Assembly (NCBI RefSeq): GCF_002735645.1
Contig: NZ_PDZG01000041.1
Coordinates: 1-42,365, forward strand
Direction of reading: 5' to 3'
From: Iodobacter sp. BJB302
Lineage (GTDB): Bacteria > Pseudomonadota > Gammaproteobacteria > Burkholderiales > Chitinibacteraceae
Length of the DNA: 42,365 bases
Made by a program: the position numbers and the translations under genes. Shown piece by piece: positions 16,279 through 27,246 of the stretch. Below the pieces are notes generated by a model, which did not search any database, was not told where the DNA came from, and saw only the letters and a list, made by a program, of their open reading frames with translations. The number at the start of each line of letters is the position of its first letter. Positions within the stretch are counted from its first letter, which is position 1.

Positions 16279-19200
16279 TCAGACTAAGTCTCTTTTAATA
16301 TCAATAGATTGCAATGTTTCTCTGGCACTCTGGTAATCCAGCTGATCCAAAGCCATACTCATTAGCATTGCTTTATCTTTATCCAAACGAATTAGGCCTG
16401 CTTGAAACTTCATAAAACACTTTCGTGCACTCAGGCTTCTTAGCCTGAGTAATTCATCTAATTCCTGCAAATTATCAATAGAAAGCTGGATATCACCCGC
16501 AACACCCTGTAAAGCCGGTGGATTTCCCTCTGCCAGCCAGCCACTAATACTGCTCACCACCTCTTTTAAATCCCTGTCTAACTCGCCAATTAAATCTTCA
16601 ATTGAGGTATTTGCACTATGAAGCTGATCCTCTATTTGTTGCGAAATTTGATAAACCTTCCCAGCTTCTAAAGTGCCCGCAACCCCTTTTAAAGAATGAG
16701 CAAGGCGCTCTGCATCATAAAGCTGATTAGCGTCAATCAACTGCCGCAGGCGGGCGGGTGTATCAAGATATTGCTCTCTCAGCCTTGGCAACATTCTTTT
16801 AAGCAAAGCAAGGCTGCCCAGGCGATCAAGGGCTTTTTCCAAACCTAAACCGGGCAAATCTGGCAAGCTGGCAATCATTTCATCGGTTTTTAATAAAAGC
16901 TGGGGCTGATTCAACTTATTGGTCCAGTGCAGTAATACTTTTAATAAATGTTGCGGATTAATCGGCTTAGCTAAGTGATCATTCATGCCAACTTCCAGGC
17001 AACGACGGCGCTCTGCCTCCATCGCATGAGCGGTTAAAGCAATAACAGGTAATTCAATGGCGGATAATTGAGTACGGATAATACGTGTGGCTTCCATGCC
17101 ATCCATTTCAGGCATTTGTACATCCATCAAGACAACATCATATGTTTTCTGCTGATTTAAAATCAAATCCAGTACTTCTCTGCCGTTTCCAACAGCCTCA
17201 ACAGAAGCACCTAATGAACTCAGTAAAGAAACGCTCATTTCACTTAAAAGCGGTGTATCTTCAGCCAATAGAATTTTAACGCCATGCAGCGGCTCTGCTT
17301 TTATTTCCGGATAGCCCGCGGCTTTACTCCCAGAAAGGCGGTTCAAATCCAGGCTGCGGCTGATGATTTCATACAATGATATAGCGATAATTGGCTTGCT
17401 TAATGAGTAAACAAAGGGCCTGGCCCCCCAATGCCCCATCACTTCTTCATGACTTAAAATCGTGGTCAGCAGGATAATGGCCATATCCTCGCGGCTGCCC
17501 CACAATTTTTGCATCACCTCTGGTTTAGCTTTATTAAATAAACTGGCATCCACAATCAGCAAATCAAATGGAGAAGCATTGCTTTGCATCTGTGATATCA
17601 CATCAAATTCCGAGCATGCATCACTGACATGCATACCCATTTTTTCCAGATACAGACATAATTGAATCCGGCTTGCGGGATGCTGATCAGCAATCAACAC
17701 ACGGCGATCGGGAAACTGAGGAATCGCATAATCATGCAAGCTTATTTTTTTCAGGCAGAGGGTAAAATGAAAGACAGATCCCTTGCCCTGAGTGCTCTCA
17801 ACGCTGATATCTCCCCCCATAATATGAGCCAGTTGTTTACTGATTGCCAGGCCCAGGCCAGACCCGCCAAAACGACGGGTAGTCGATGAATCTGCCTGAG
17901 TAAAAGGGCTGAACAAACGGGCCAATACCTCCGGGCTGATCCCTATCCCTGTATCATAAATACTGAATTTCAATTCACAAAGATCATCTCCTTTTTCATG
18001 ATATAAAACGGCAAGCTCAACTTCGCCCTGATCTGTAAACTTTATGGCATTATTAATTAAATTAAGTAAAACCTGCCCTAATCTTAGCGAATCACCAATT
18101 AAACATTGTGGCACATTGACATCAACGCTATAAATCAGCGCTAACTTTTTATTTTCAGCCTGAATAGCCGCGACACCCGCGAGATTTTCCAGCAATAAAT
18201 ACAGATTAAATTCTGATTCTTCTAATTCTAATTTTCCGGCTTCAATTTTAGAAATATCCAGAATATCATTAATAACGCCCAGAAGCAGATTAGCTGATGA
18301 TTGAACTTTTGATAAATAATCTTTTTGCCGGTTGGCAAGCGGGGTATCCAGCATTAAATGGGTATAGCCTAAAATAGCAGTTAAAGGCGTTCTGATTTCA
18401 TGGCTCATATTAGCCAAAAAATCACCTTTAATCTGTAAGGCCGCTTCTGCCTGATCCCGGGAAATAATGAGCTCTTCAGACTGGGTTCTCAGTAAAATGC
18501 TTGCATCTCTGAATACCAGCAGGCTCTTTGCCATAGCAGATATCTCATCCTGCCCTGCCACATCAATATCCACATCAAGCTGACCTTTTGCAATACTTTG
18601 CATATTTTCAGATAAAACAACCAATCTTGAGCTGATTCGTCTTCTGATATAAACATAACCAATTCCAAAAGAAATTATCATACTAAACAAGGCAAGGCCC
18701 GCTAACAGCCATGTACTTTTTTCGAGGCGAACTGAAAGCATAAACATTTCATCATTTAATTCATGCTTAATCGTTTGCCCTGCCTGCTCGGCATGATTAA
18801 GCAAAAGCTGTGTCGCACTTCTGTTTTTTACAATAAGTTGCTGCAATTCATTATTTAATCTTAATCTTTTTAAGCTGACAGAAAAAATACCTTCATTTTT
18901 TTCTGTCAGGGCAAGCAGGTTATTCAGTTCACGCTTTAATATCCCCGCCCCCTCGCCCTGATTAATTTTAACCAGAATAGTTTTTGCATTTTCTGTGGTT
19001 TGAATAAAAGTACTTTGTATTTCTTCAAGACGAATCACGCTTGGCGCATTGGCAGCCTGGGTAATCAGACTGGCTAACAGCAAAACATCGCCCCGAAAAT
19101 GTTGTACCGCGCTCAGCGAAGACACCTGCTCTGCCACCAAAACAACCACAGCATTGGTCGAATCCAGGGTGATCTGATCACTGCGGGAAATCATTTTTAA

Positions 19201-20064
19201 AGTAATTTGATTCGTTAATGGCAGCAGCACTTCATCAAATAAGGCCACTGCGCGCACCACATCTTTGCGCGAATCTGCCATGGGGGCTTGTAAGCTGGCT
19301 GCTAAATTTTTTCCTGCCTCCTGGGCCAGGGGTTCGGCCTTTTGCAGATGAACCTGGATGCCCGCAAGCAGGCTGGTGCTTCGCTTACGTAAGGAAATGT
19401 CTCCCTGCTCACCAGCGATTGCCGCCAGGCGGAATGCTTCTGCCCTTGCCTGCTGCAGTGCATTTAATTCTGAAAATTCATTATCTATCAGTGAATGCAC
19501 AGACGCGCCAGCAGCAACCGATACCTTGCGTGTTGCAGACAATAACTCTGCATTTTTTGCCATCAGAATAGGATCGATTGCATCCAGAAAGCGCTGCTGC
19601 ACATCACCAGCCTGCTGCAGAATATTATTTTTGCGCTCGTCCAAATCCAATTGCTGGCTGACCAAATATGCCGTTAATGGCACATTTTTTGATAATTCCA
19701 GCACCAAAGCCGACAGCTTCTCTGCCTCACTCGGGCGGCTGGTCATCAGGGCATTAATTTGTCTGGGTAAATCAGCCAGAGCCAGCTTTGCTCTGGATAA
19801 AGCGCTGTCTCGCGCGGGGATATTCTGCGCATTAGCAAGGCTTGCCAGCGCTGAAGAGAACTCTAAACTGCTGGCCTCCAGCCTGGCCGAAGCAAAGGAA
19901 GCCGGAAAGCTCTGCTTCGCCACAATTGAATAAGTACTGTCTACAGAATGAAAAACCCACAATGCTGCACCAGATGCCAGCAGCGTGGTCGCAGCCACAG
20001 CACCAAAAGCCAGGCGTAAACGCAGCGCAATCGACTTTCGAAATGGGCCTTCTTGTGCTTGCAT
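16279..20064 (-). CDS. Hybrid sensor histidine kinase, TorS-like (periplasmic sensor-HAMP-HK-REC-REC-HPt)
   Basis: This inner-membrane phosphorelay kinase has 1261 residues. TM1 (about 16-38) and TM2 (about 451-473) flank a periplasmic domain of about 410 residues that looks all-helical. HAMP follows (about 474-526), then HisKA with H555 in [11 protein letters not shown], HATPase (about 655-770; N-box [20 protein letters not shown]), a weak first REC (about 787-905, possible D839), a canonical second REC (D981 in [11 protein letters not shown]), and an HPt domain with H1123 in AHSLKG. The order and helical sensor resemble TorS. GAGGGGG precedes the ATG. It is divergent from an amine oxidase/binding-protein operon, and the REC-GGDEF gene follows directly. 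Confidence 0.94.
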   Translation of the reverse strand: MQAQEGPFRKSIALRLRLAFGAVAATTLLASGAALWVFHSVDSTYSIVAKQSFPASFASARLEASSLEFSSALASLANAQNIPARDSALSRAKLALADLPRQINALMTSRPSEAEKLSALVLELSKNVPLTAYLVSQQLDLDERKNNILQQAGDVQQRFLDAIDPILMAKNAELLSATRKVSVAAGASVHSLIDNEFSELNALQQARAEAFRLAAIAGEQGDISLRKRSTSLLAGIQVHLQKAEPLAQEAGKNLAASLQAPMADSRKDVVRAVALFDEVLLPLTNQITLKMISRSDQITLDSTNAVVVLVAEQVSSLSAVQHFRGDVLLLASLITQAANAPSVIRLEEIQSTFIQTTENAKTILVKINQGEGAGILKRELNNLLALTEKNEGIFSVSLKRLRLNNELQQLIVKNRSATQLLLNHAEQAGQTIKHELNDEMFMLSVRLEKSTWLLAGLALFSMIISFGIGYVYIRRRISSRLVVLSENMQSIAKGQLDVDIDVAGQDEISAMAKSLLVFRDASILLRTQSEELIISRDQAEAALQIKGDFLANMSHEIRTPLTAILGYTHLMLDTPLANRQKDYLSKVQSSANLLLGVINDILDISKIEAGKLELEESEFNLYLLLENLAGVAAIQAENKKLALIYSVDVNVPQCLIGDSLRLGQVLLNLINNAIKFTDQGEVELAVLYHEKGDDLCELKFSIYDTGIGISPEVLARLFSPFTQADSSTTRRFGGSGLGLAISKQLAHIMGGDISVESTQGKGSVFHFTLCLKKISLHDYAIPQFPDRRVLIADQHPASRIQLCLYLEKMGMHVSDACSEFDVISQMQSNASPFDLLIVDASLFNKAKPEVMQKLWGSREDMAIILLTTILSHEEVMGHWGARPFVYSLSKPIIAISLYEIISRSLDLNRLSGSKAAGYPEIKAEPLHGVKILLAEDTPLLSEMSVSLLSSLGASVEAVGNGREVLDLILNQQKTYDVVLMDVQMPEMDGMEATRIIRTQLSAIELPVIALTAHAMEAERRRCLEVGMNDHLAKPINPQHLLKVLLHWTNKLNQPQLLLKTDEMIASLPDLPGLGLEKALDRLGSLALLKRMLPRLREQYLDTPARLRQLIDANQLYDAERLAHSLKGVAGTLEAGKVYQISQQIEDQLHSANTSIEDLIGELDRDLKEVVSSISGWLAEGNPPALQGVAGDIQLSIDNLQELDELLRLRSLSARKCFMKFQAGLIRLDKDKAMLMSMALDQLDYQSARETLQSIDIKRDLV

Positions 20065-20243
20065 TCCCCCTCGCTCCGGCGGCCAGTCATCCTCAATAAA
20101 GCAGCAGGCTTTTAATTGTCTGCAATCTTGCAGTTGATATTAATATACACCTCATAAACATTCACTTAAATTTCCAAATTCTTACAAACAAAAATTTTTT
20201 TATGGTTTTAAAATCATTAAAAAATACGCTATGAAGGTAGCTT

Positions 20244-21899
20244 ATGTGCAATCCATTTCTGGAGTCTGTCATGTCTAGCTCTTCTTACATGTTTGCAAAA
20301 GTGCCTTCTAATTCAGGATCATTACGCGCAGCTTATGAAGCATGGCTAAAAGCCCGTTCACCGCAGCAACCCGAGCAAAAATCCCCCCCTTCATCCAATA
20401 TTCGCGTTGGCATTGTCGGTGCGGGCATGGCCGGGCTTTATTCTGCTTTACTGCTTAAAAGCCGTGGCATCGATTGCCGTATTTTTGAAGCCCACCCGGA
20501 TCGCCTTGGCGGCCGTGTGTATACCCACCGCTTTAATCAGGAAGCCAATCAGTATTTTGAAGCGGGTGCCATGCGCCTGCCACAAACGCCAGAGCAACAG
20601 CCTGTATTTGACCTGATTCATTATTTAAATGAACAAATCCCCCCTGAATCTAAAATCGATTTAATTCCTTACCAGCTTTACGATCCCACTGGCAATCTGG
20701 TTTATGTGAATGGTAAACGCGCATTTGGCGGCGCGACCATGACGCTAAATTATGCCAATGAGCACCCGGAAGCACTGGGATTTAACCTTGCTCCGGAAGA
20801 TCGCAATAAAACGGCCTCTCAGCTGTTAGATGAAGTACTGCAGCCGTTTTTTGATTTGCTTGCCGTTAATTTTGATCTCGGCTTTGCCAAAATTGTGCAA
20901 TACGATAATTACTCGCTCTATACCTATCTGACTGAAATAGCCGGCTGGAGTATGGAGAAAGTCAATTATGTAGAAGTCATGAATTCTGCCAGTAATCAGT
21001 TTCAAAGCAGCTTTACTGAAATGGTCATTGAAAGCATGGATTTCTCCGGTGCGAAATGGAACACCATCGCCAATGGCATGGACAGGCTGCCCAATGCCTG
21101 CGCCTCTCTGATCGGGGTAGAATCGATCACCATGAATGCGCCGGTGCGGCAAATAGAAAACCTGCAGGATGGCCGTGTTGTTGTTCATTATGGCGACAGG
21201 GGTGAATTTGATACCTTTGACCGGGTGATTCTTGCCCTTCCCCCTGCCGCACTGCGCATGATTGCTACCCCACAATGGTCACCCACTAAATCACAAGCGA
21301 TTCGCAGCATGCATTTTGAGCCGCTGTATAAAATTGGCCTGCGCTTTAAAACCCGCTTCTGGGAGCAATTACCGCAAGCCGCTATGGGCGGGCAATCCAG
21401 CAGCGATTTGCCTATGCGCTGGTGTGTCTATCCCTCTTACGGTTTAGGCGATGCAGGAGCAGGCGTTTTGCTGCTGTATTCGTGGATGACGGACGCCTAT
21501 AACTGGTTGCCACAGAGCCCGGAAGAACGCCTGCGATTAGCCCTCAGAGACTTGCAAACGCTGTATCAGAATACCGTTGATATTAACGAGCAATTTATCG
21601 AATCCTTTGATGTGGCCTGGCCTTCGGAATGGGCCACAGGGGATGCAATGTTTTATCCGGGGCAATTCAGGCAGCTTTTTAATACTGCCCGCCAGCCTGA
21701 GCAAAATATTTATTTTGCCGGTGAGCATTTAAGCGTTCACCACACTTGGATTGTGGGCGCGCTGGATTCTGCCCTTTATGCCTGCCAGCAACTTCTGGGC
21801 GATGAAACACTTGAGCCGCTGCACCCATCCCAAACGGAGCTCACTCCCCATCTTCACGATTACAGCCAGTGTGCCACTGCCCCCATCTTCCAACGCTAA
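20244..21899 (+). CDS. Flavin monoamine/L-amino-acid oxidase
   Basis: This 551-residue FAD-dependent amine oxidase has the dinucleotide-binding GAGMAG at 59-64 within VGIVGAGMAGLYSALL, the RLGGRV motif at about 88-92, and the C-terminal FAD-contact segment YFAGEHLSVHHTWIVGALDS. It should oxidise an amine or L-amino acid to the imine with release of H2O2. No signal peptide is seen, and the first 50 residues are a polar extension. Two starts are possible: ATG 20244 (AAGG) and ATG 20271 (GGAG). I give the longer. It is followed after 10 bases by a TRAP-type binding protein. The substrate is not evident. It is much longer than the violacein enzyme VioA, and no other vio gene is present. Confidence 0.88.
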   Translation: MCNPFLESVMSSSSYMFAKVPSNSGSLRAAYEAWLKARSPQQPEQKSPPSSNIRVGIVGAGMAGLYSALLLKSRGIDCRIFEAHPDRLGGRVYTHRFNQEANQYFEAGAMRLPQTPEQQPVFDLIHYLNEQIPPESKIDLIPYQLYDPTGNLVYVNGKRAFGGATMTLNYANEHPEALGFNLAPEDRNKTASQLLDEVLQPFFDLLAVNFDLGFAKIVQYDNYSLYTYLTEIAGWSMEKVNYVEVMNSASNQFQSSFTEMVIESMDFSGAKWNTIANGMDRLPNACASLIGVESITMNAPVRQIENLQDGRVVVHYGDRGEFDTFDRVILALPPAALRMIATPQWSPTKSQAIRSMHFEPLYKIGLRFKTRFWEQLPQAAMGGQSSSDLPMRWCVYPSYGLGDAGAGVLLLYSWMTDAYNWLPQSPEERLRLALRDLQTLYQNTVDINEQFIESFDVAWPSEWATGDAMFYPGQFRQLFNTARQPEQNIYFAGEHLSVHHTWIVGALDSALYACQQLLGDETLEPLHPSQTELTPHLHDYSQCATAPIFQR

Positions 21900-21909
21900 G
21901 GACAGAGCC

Positions 21910-22950
21910 ATGCTGAGCAAACTGTTTTTCCTATTTACTGTTCTGCTCAGCAATCAGCTCCGGGCTGAAGACGAGTTTGCTCCCGAGCCATTAAAAGCCA
22001 TTGGCTCGTGGAGCATGCTCAGCCAGTTTAAAGATTATGAAAAACCGTTCTGGACAGAGCAATTGCCAAAACTCAGCGAGGGCAGAATCAAGGTCAGACT
22101 CAACGCCTTTAATGAAATAGGTTTAAAAGGCAGTGAAGTGCTGCGCCTGATGAAGCTGGGCATGACTGATTTTGGCACAACTATTTTGTCGTATATCTCC
22201 GAGCAGGATCCGCGGGCAGAGGCCGTAGATCTGGCAGGGCTGACCACAAGCGCAGAAATGGAGCATCGTGTTGTAAACAGCTACAGCCCGGTGCTCAAAC
22301 AATATTTTGAACAAAAACACGGCATAAAGATGCTTGCCATGTGGCCTTATTCTGCACAGCTGCTGATGTGTAATGAGCCCATTAAAAATCTGGAAGGGCT
22401 AAAAGGAAAAAAAGTAAGAGTCAGCATGCGCACCACCAGCGACCTGATTGAAGCCTATGGTGCCGTTACGCTCAGTGTTCCTTTTGATCAGGTTTATCAG
22501 AAAATGAAAGACAAACAGCTCGATTGCCTGATTACCTCGGCATTGGCGGCACACACGGCACGTTTTTACCAGGTAGCAACGCATATTTATAATTTGCCAC
22601 TGGGCTGGAGTGTGGTCATGCTGGGCGTGAATCAAGCCTCATGGGCTCAGATTGATATCCAGGACCAGAAAATCATCGAAGCAGGCATTAACCGGCTGGC
22701 CGAAGATTTATGGCAGGTTGCCGATAAACAAACCGCGCTCGGGCTGGCTTGTAACACAGGGAAAACATGTTCTCTGGCCGTGCAAGGCTCAATGACGCTG
22801 ATTAATCCCACAAGTGGTGACGAGGCTCGCCTGGCTAAAACAGTGCGCCAAGTTGTGCTCCGGCGCTGGGCAGAGCGTTGTGGCAAAGATTGCGTAGCAG
22901 AATGGAATAACAGCATAGGAAAAATACTGAATATCACGCTGCAGCCATAG
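21910..22950 (+). CDS. TRAP-type C4-dicarboxylate-like substrate-binding protein (DctP family)
   Basis: This 346-residue periplasmic protein has a signal peptide (about 1-19, ending QLRA-E) and the DctP fold. The conserved region GLKGKKVRVSMRTTSDLIEAYGA carries the arginine that in the family binds the ligand carboxylate, and SVPFDQVYQKMKDKQLDCLI follows. Two cysteine pairs near the C-terminus (CNTGKTC and CGKDC) could form disulfides. The frame is open 53 codons upstream inside the oxidase, but ATG 21910 has AAGGA at good spacing. The DctQ and DctM membrane subunits are not in the window. The 10-base gap to the oxidase gene indicates an operon, so the ligand may be the oxidase substrate or product, or the protein may signal to the divergent kinase. 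Confidence 0.88.
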   Translation: MLSKLFFLFTVLLSNQLRAEDEFAPEPLKAIGSWSMLSQFKDYEKPFWTEQLPKLSEGRIKVRLNAFNEIGLKGSEVLRLMKLGMTDFGTTILSYISEQDPRAEAVDLAGLTTSAEMEHRVVNSYSPVLKQYFEQKHGIKMLAMWPYSAQLLMCNEPIKNLEGLKGKKVRVSMRTTSDLIEAYGAVTLSVPFDQVYQKMKDKQLDCLITSALAAHTARFYQVATHIYNLPLGWSVVMLGVNQASWAQIDIQDQKIIEAGINRLAEDLWQVADKQTALGLACNTGKTCSLAVQGSMTLINPTSGDEARLAKTVRQVVLRRWAERCGKDCVAEWNNSIGKILNITLQP

Positions 22951-23050
22951 AGAAAATGTGTGTCTGCAACTTGCATTTTACAAAAAAACAACCGCCGGGC
23001 CGCAGTGCACAAAAAATAGGCAAGCCATTTTTAATCAAAAAATACAATGA

Positions 23051-23080
23051 GTTAGCATTTAAGCTAACAGCTTATCCACA
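23051..23080. promoter_or_regulatory. Inverted repeat and DnaA-box-like site upstream of tag
   Basis: GTTAGC-ATTTAA-GCTAAC (23051-23068) is a perfect 6-bp dyad. It is followed by TTATCCACA (23072-23080), which equals the strict DnaA-box consensus. A single nonamer can occur by chance. Together they sit 35-65 bases before tag, where a regulator could act. Confidence 0.35.
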
Positions 23081-23114
23081 GACCGGCACTACCTTTTAGG
23101 GGATAAAAGCCATA

Positions 23115-23687
23115 ATGTCCACAAGTGATTTAAGCCGCTGCGCATGGTGCAGCAGTGATCCGCTCTACCAGAATTATCATGACCATGAATGGGGCCAGCC
23201 ACTCTTTGATGATCAGGCGCTGTTTGAACTTTTATGTCTTGAAGGCGCTCAGGCAGGCCTGTCGTGGATCACGGTACTGAAAAAACGTGAGCACTACAGG
23301 GTCGTATTTGATCACTTTGATGCGAATAAAATAGCCGCTTACGATGCGGATAAAATAGCCAGTTTACTCAGTGATGCCGGCATTATCCGCAACCGGGCCA
23401 AAGTAGCTGCCTTTATCGGCAATGCAGCAGCCTATCTGCAATTAAAACAAGAGGGGCGCTTCAGCGATTTTCTATGGTCTTTTGTAAATGGCAAAACAAT
23501 TGTTAATCAATGGGTAAACATCGCTGATACACCCGTTGCTACAGCAGAATCGGTTGCCATGAGTAAAGCCTTAAAAAAACGTGGCTTTAAATTTGTTGGC
23601 CCCACCATTTGCTACGCCTTTATGCAGGCCTGCGGCATGGTGGATGACCATAGTCCGGGCTGCTGGAAACGAAGCCAATCTGTTTAA
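23115..23687 (+). CDS. tag: DNA-3-methyladenine glycosylase I
   Basis: This 190-residue base-excision repair enzyme removes 3-methyladenine from DNA. It is recognisable along its whole length: RCAWCSSDPLYQNYHDHEWG, CLEGAQAGLSWITVLKKRE, and KKRGFKFVGPTICYAFMQAC. By analogy with the E. coli enzyme, the zinc site is C9, H22, H179 and C183, all present. E43 in LEGAQAGLSW lies in the base-binding pocket. AGGGGAT lies upstream of the ATG. It seems to be a single-gene unit. Confidence 0.96.
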   Translation: MSTSDLSRCAWCSSDPLYQNYHDHEWGQPLFDDQALFELLCLEGAQAGLSWITVLKKREHYRVVFDHFDANKIAAYDADKIASLLSDAGIIRNRAKVAAFIGNAAAYLQLKQEGRFSDFLWSFVNGKTIVNQWVNIADTPVATAESVAMSKALKKRGFKFVGPTICYAFMQACGMVDDHSPGCWKRSQSV

Positions 23688-24085
23688 GATGGGCGCAATG
23701 ATTCCCTCTTCTGTAAAACCCTGTGCAGCATTTTTACTGCTGATTAAACAAGCAGCCCTGGCCGGCTCAGCCAGCCCGCCAGGGCTGCGGTAAAACACAG
23801 ACCATCACAAAATGCACCTTCATATTATTGCAAGGTGCCCGCTGCATTAAACAATACACCGGCATTCTTTGCACTGCCTGAGCATATTCAATACATTGCA
23901 GTCATTCATTTTTATCCCAAACACCTTATTTAGTAAGGCTCTGAAAATAAATCAAACAAAGACGATAAAGACCTTGTTAGCCAGTTAATAATCTCCTATG
24001 AAAAGAATAAGGAGCCTTGTGCACGGACACAAAGGAGCCGGGCAAACCATATCCTGTGGTCTTGCGCAGCAGCAAGGACAATTGC
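23688..24085. other. Intergenic region with hairpins between tag and the GAF kinase
   Basis: No gene is supported here. It holds an 11-bp inverted repeat GCAGCCCTGGC/GCCAGGGCTGC (23752-23788, 15-base loop, no T-run), which may end or protect the tag mRNA. A 7-bp repeat GCACCTT/AAGGTGC (23814-23838) and a short CCTTA/TAAGG dyad near 23927 follow. The last 300 bases are AT-rich and should contain the kinase promoter, but I cannot place the hexamers with confidence. Confidence 0.5.
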
Positions 24086-26830
24086 GTGCACGATTCCCTT
24101 AAGGCCATTCCTGATCATTTTCTCAGCAAATGGCAAAATACGATCAATGTGATGGCCAGCCTCTTTAATGTGCCTGCTGGTTTAATGATGCGTGTATTGC
24201 CCGGGCAAATTGAAGTCTTACTTTCAAGTGAAACCAAGGGCAATCCTTACGAGCACTCAGAAAAAGCCAATTTACATACGGGCCTTTACTGCGAAACGGT
24301 CATGGCAACCCAGGATTTATTACATGTGCCTAATGCGCTGGAAGATGAGCATTGGAAAAATAACCCGGATGTAGCTTTAAATATGATTTCCTATCTTGGC
24401 GTACCACTTATATGGGAGGGAGATGAGGTTTTTGGTACTATTTGTGTGCTTGACAGTAAAACTCGGAATTTTCAGAAAAAGTATTTTAATTTACTTTGGG
24501 AAATAAAAAAAAGCATAGAAGCGGATTTCAAAATCATCCAGCAGCAGGAAAAACTGGCCGCTTTTAATGCAAAACTGCTTCTTAATAATCAACAGCTTAT
24601 TATTGCAAAACAAACCGCAGAAGCCGCCAGCCAGAGTAAAAGCCATTTTTTAGCCAATATGAGTCATGAGATTCGCACCCCCATGAATGCCATTATTGGC
24701 ATGTCTTATCTTGTATTAAAAACAGAATTAAATGCACGGCAAAGTAATTACATCAAAAAAATACAGGGGTCCGGGCAGCACCTGCTGGGCATCATCAACG
24801 ACATCCTCGATTTTTCAAAAATTGAAGCAGGTAAATTAACTATTGAAGGTATTGAATTTGAATTAGAAAAAGTACTGGATAATGTGGCCAGTCAAATCAG
24901 TGAAAAAGCAGTTAATAAAGGTTTAGAGTTTATTTTTAATATTGATCAGAATGTTCCGCTCAGCTTATTTGGAGACCCGCTTCGGCTGGGGCAGATTCTG
25001 ATTAATTATGGCTCGAATGCAGTGAAATTTACAAATCAGGGTGAAGTTGAAATCATTATTCAAAAAAAAGCAGAATCTGCACAAAGCGTATTACTTTATT
25101 GTGCAGTACGTGACACCGGCATAGGGCTGACTGAAGAGCAGATTAGTCGTTTATTTCAAAGCTTTTCACAGGCAGATACATCGATTACTCGTCAATTTGG
25201 CGGTACTGGCCTTGGCCTTGCTATTTCTAAAAAACTCATTGAGCTGATGGATGGAGAAACGGGAGTAGAAAGCGCGCCAGGTAAGGGCAGCCGTTTCTGG
25301 TTTACAGTCAGGCTAAAAAAATGCAGCGCTCAAAACAAGAAATTATTACTATCCGGCGATTTGCAGCATAAACGCGTCTTAGTTGTGGATGATAATAAAC
25401 AGGCCCGGCTGGTATTAAGTAAGCAGCTCAAAAATATGCAATTAAAATCAGATCATGTTTCCTCCGGCCATGCTGCAATCGAAGCTATTAAGCAGGCAGA
25501 TACAAAAAAAATACCTTATGAAATTGTATTTATCGATTGGGAAATGCCAGAAATGAACGGCGCAGAGACAGCCAGGCAAATTAATGCTCTTGGGCTTAAA
25601 TTGATGCCGGCATTAATTTTGGTCTCCGCTTATGGACATGAAGATGCCATCAAGGCGACAGAAGGCGCAGTCATCACCCACACATTAATTAAACCAATCA
25701 ATGCCTCCCAGCTATTTGACAGCGTAGTCAGTGCTTTAGGTGGAAACATTGAAACGCCATACATCTCCAATACTCAAAATAATTTTTCTTTGCAATTGAA
25801 TTCAATTCGGGGAGCCAGGATTCTTCTGGTTGAAGACAATCATATCAATCAGGAAGTGGCCTGCGATTTATTAAACTCTGAAGCCTTTATTGTCGATATA
25901 GCAGAAAATGGCCTGCAGGCTTTAGAGCGGCTGCAAAAAAGCCACTATGATATAGTATTAATGGATATGCAAATGCCCGTTATGGATGGCTTAATGGCAA
26001 CACAGGAAATTCGTAAATTAAAAGATTTCAATTCATTAGCTGTTGTGGCAATGACGGCAAATGCCATGCAAGGTGATCGGGATCGCTATCTTGCCGCGGG
26101 CATGAACGACCATGTTACCAAACCCATTCACCCGGAAGAACTTTGGAAAGCGCTGCTTAAGTGGATTAAACCAGAATACATGGTTCCGGCAACACGCCAA
26201 ATTATTTCAGAACTCACCTTAGAAAATGAAGAAATAGCTATTCCCTCAGAGATTGAAGGACTCGATAGTAATTTGGGTCTTAAACGTGTATTTGGAAAAA
26301 GAAAACTTTATCTCTGTGTTTTAAACCAATTTATAACAGAACAAAAAGACTGTATTCCTAATCTTTTTCATGCCATGACAAACAGAGACTGGCCAACTGC
26401 CGAGCGTATCGCCCATACGCTAAAAAGTGTTGCCGGGCTGATTGGTGCTGAGCTCATCCAGAAACAAGCAGAGCAAATAGAAACAGCACTGCGCCAGGGC
26501 CATACTCATCAGCAAATCAGGCCCCTGATCGACAAAATTGCTCACCCACTGGGCCATCTTATTACAGAGCTGGAGCAGAAACTGCCAAAACAGCAAGATC
26601 AGTCCAATATAATAATTGACCCTCAGAAACTAAAAGAAGTCTGCCACCAACTTGTTTATTTACTGGAAGACGGTGATTCCGAATCGATTAATTTGTTTAA
26701 AGCCAATGCCAGCCTTTTACATACCGCGTTCCCAAAGCACTTTCGCATCATCAATGAAAAAATACAGACATTTGATTTTGATATCGCGCTGCAAACCTTA
26801 AAAATAGCAATGAGTACTTCAGAATGCTAG
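24086..26830 (+). CDS. Hybrid histidine kinase, GAF-HK-REC-REC-HPt (soluble)
   Basis: This cytoplasmic phosphorelay kinase of about 914 residues has no membrane segment. A GAF sensor domain (about 8-150) is followed by a short coiled coil, HisKA with H194 in [11 protein letters not shown], HATPase (about 295-410; [14 protein letters not shown]), REC1 (D484 in [11 protein letters not shown]), REC2 (D627 in [11 protein letters not shown]), and HPt with H777 in AHTLKS. The N-box has GSNAVKF where NNA is usual. The frame is open from a TTG at 24017, but its GGAG is only two bases away. The GTG at 24086 has AAGGA seven bases upstream, so I prefer it. It overlaps the next gene by 7 bases, showing coupled expression with a lone receiver protein. 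Confidence 0.93.
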   Translation: MHDSLKAIPDHFLSKWQNTINVMASLFNVPAGLMMRVLPGQIEVLLSSETKGNPYEHSEKANLHTGLYCETVMATQDLLHVPNALEDEHWKNNPDVALNMISYLGVPLIWEGDEVFGTICVLDSKTRNFQKKYFNLLWEIKKSIEADFKIIQQQEKLAAFNAKLLLNNQQLIIAKQTAEAASQSKSHFLANMSHEIRTPMNAIIGMSYLVLKTELNARQSNYIKKIQGSGQHLLGIINDILDFSKIEAGKLTIEGIEFELEKVLDNVASQISEKAVNKGLEFIFNIDQNVPLSLFGDPLRLGQILINYGSNAVKFTNQGEVEIIIQKKAESAQSVLLYCAVRDTGIGLTEEQISRLFQSFSQADTSITRQFGGTGLGLAISKKLIELMDGETGVESAPGKGSRFWFTVRLKKCSAQNKKLLLSGDLQHKRVLVVDDNKQARLVLSKQLKNMQLKSDHVSSGHAAIEAIKQADTKKIPYEIVFIDWEMPEMNGAETARQINALGLKLMPALILVSAYGHEDAIKATEGAVITHTLIKPINASQLFDSVVSALGGNIETPYISNTQNNFSLQLNSIRGARILLVEDNHINQEVACDLLNSEAFIVDIAENGLQALERLQKSHYDIVLMDMQMPVMDGLMATQEIRKLKDFNSLAVVAMTANAMQGDRDRYLAAGMNDHVTKPIHPEELWKALLKWIKPEYMVPATRQIISELTLENEEIAIPSEIEGLDSNLGLKRVFGKRKLYLCVLNQFITEQKDCIPNLFHAMTNRDWPTAERIAHTLKSVAGLIGAELIQKQAEQIETALRQGHTHQQIRPLIDKIAHPLGHLITELEQKLPKQQDQSNIIIDPQKLKEVCHQLVYLLEDGDSESINLFKANASLLHTAFPKHFRIINEKIQTFDFDIALQTLKIAMSTSEC

Positions 26831-27213
26831 ATAATCCCCCTTCTACATTACTTATTATTGATGATTCAGCCACAAATCTCACCATGCTCAGCAGCCTGCT
26901 TCAGAATCAATATAAAGTGAAAGTAGCCATTAATGGAGAGAAAGGCTTAAGGTTAGCCAAAGCATCACCACCCGATTTGATTTTGCTCGATATCATGATG
27001 CCTGTTATGGATGGTTTTGAAGTTTGTATTCAGCTTAAAAAAGATCCCGGCACCACTCATATCCCAATTATTTTCTTATCAGGAAAAAACGAAATAAAGG
27101 ATAAAGAAAAATGCTGGCAAATCGGCGCAGCGGACTATATTGTGAAGCCCATTGATCCAGACAAGCTCTTATTAAGTATTCAGCAGCAACTTCTAAAAAA
27201 ACAGGGTGCTTAG
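26824..27213 (+). CDS. Single-domain response regulator (REC only)
   Basis: This 129-residue receiver domain has no output domain. The acidic pair lies in IIDDSATN, the phospho-acceptor Asp in [13 protein letters not shown] (about residue 57), and the conserved Lys in YIVKPIDP. It overlaps the GAF hybrid kinase by 7 bases, so translation is coupled and it is the probable phosphate acceptor or a phosphate sink. Like CheY, it would act through protein contacts. Its sequence resembles the REC part of the diguanylate cyclase at 15303. Confidence 0.93.
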   Translation: MLDNPPSTLLIIDDSATNLTMLSSLLQNQYKVKVAINGEKGLRLAKASPPDLILLDIMMPVMDGFEVCIQLKKDPGTTHIPIIFLSGKNEIKDKEKCWQIGAADYIVKPIDPDKLLLSIQQQLLKKQGA

Positions 27214-27226
27214 CACCCTGTTTTAT
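27198..27226. terminator. Rho-independent terminator overlapping the REC stop codon
   Basis: AAAACAGGGTGC and GCACCCTGTTTT form a long stem with a three-base loop, an A-run before it and TTTTATTT after it. The stop codon of the response regulator is in the loop. It lies between convergent genes and can serve both strands. Confidence 0.92.
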
Positions 27227-27246
27227 TTACTGCATTTCAGTCAATA

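Noticed and set aside
20244-21899. Violacein L-tryptophan oxidase VioA
   Set aside because: The protein is over 100 residues longer than VioA and no vioB-E genes are present; it is only a general family match.
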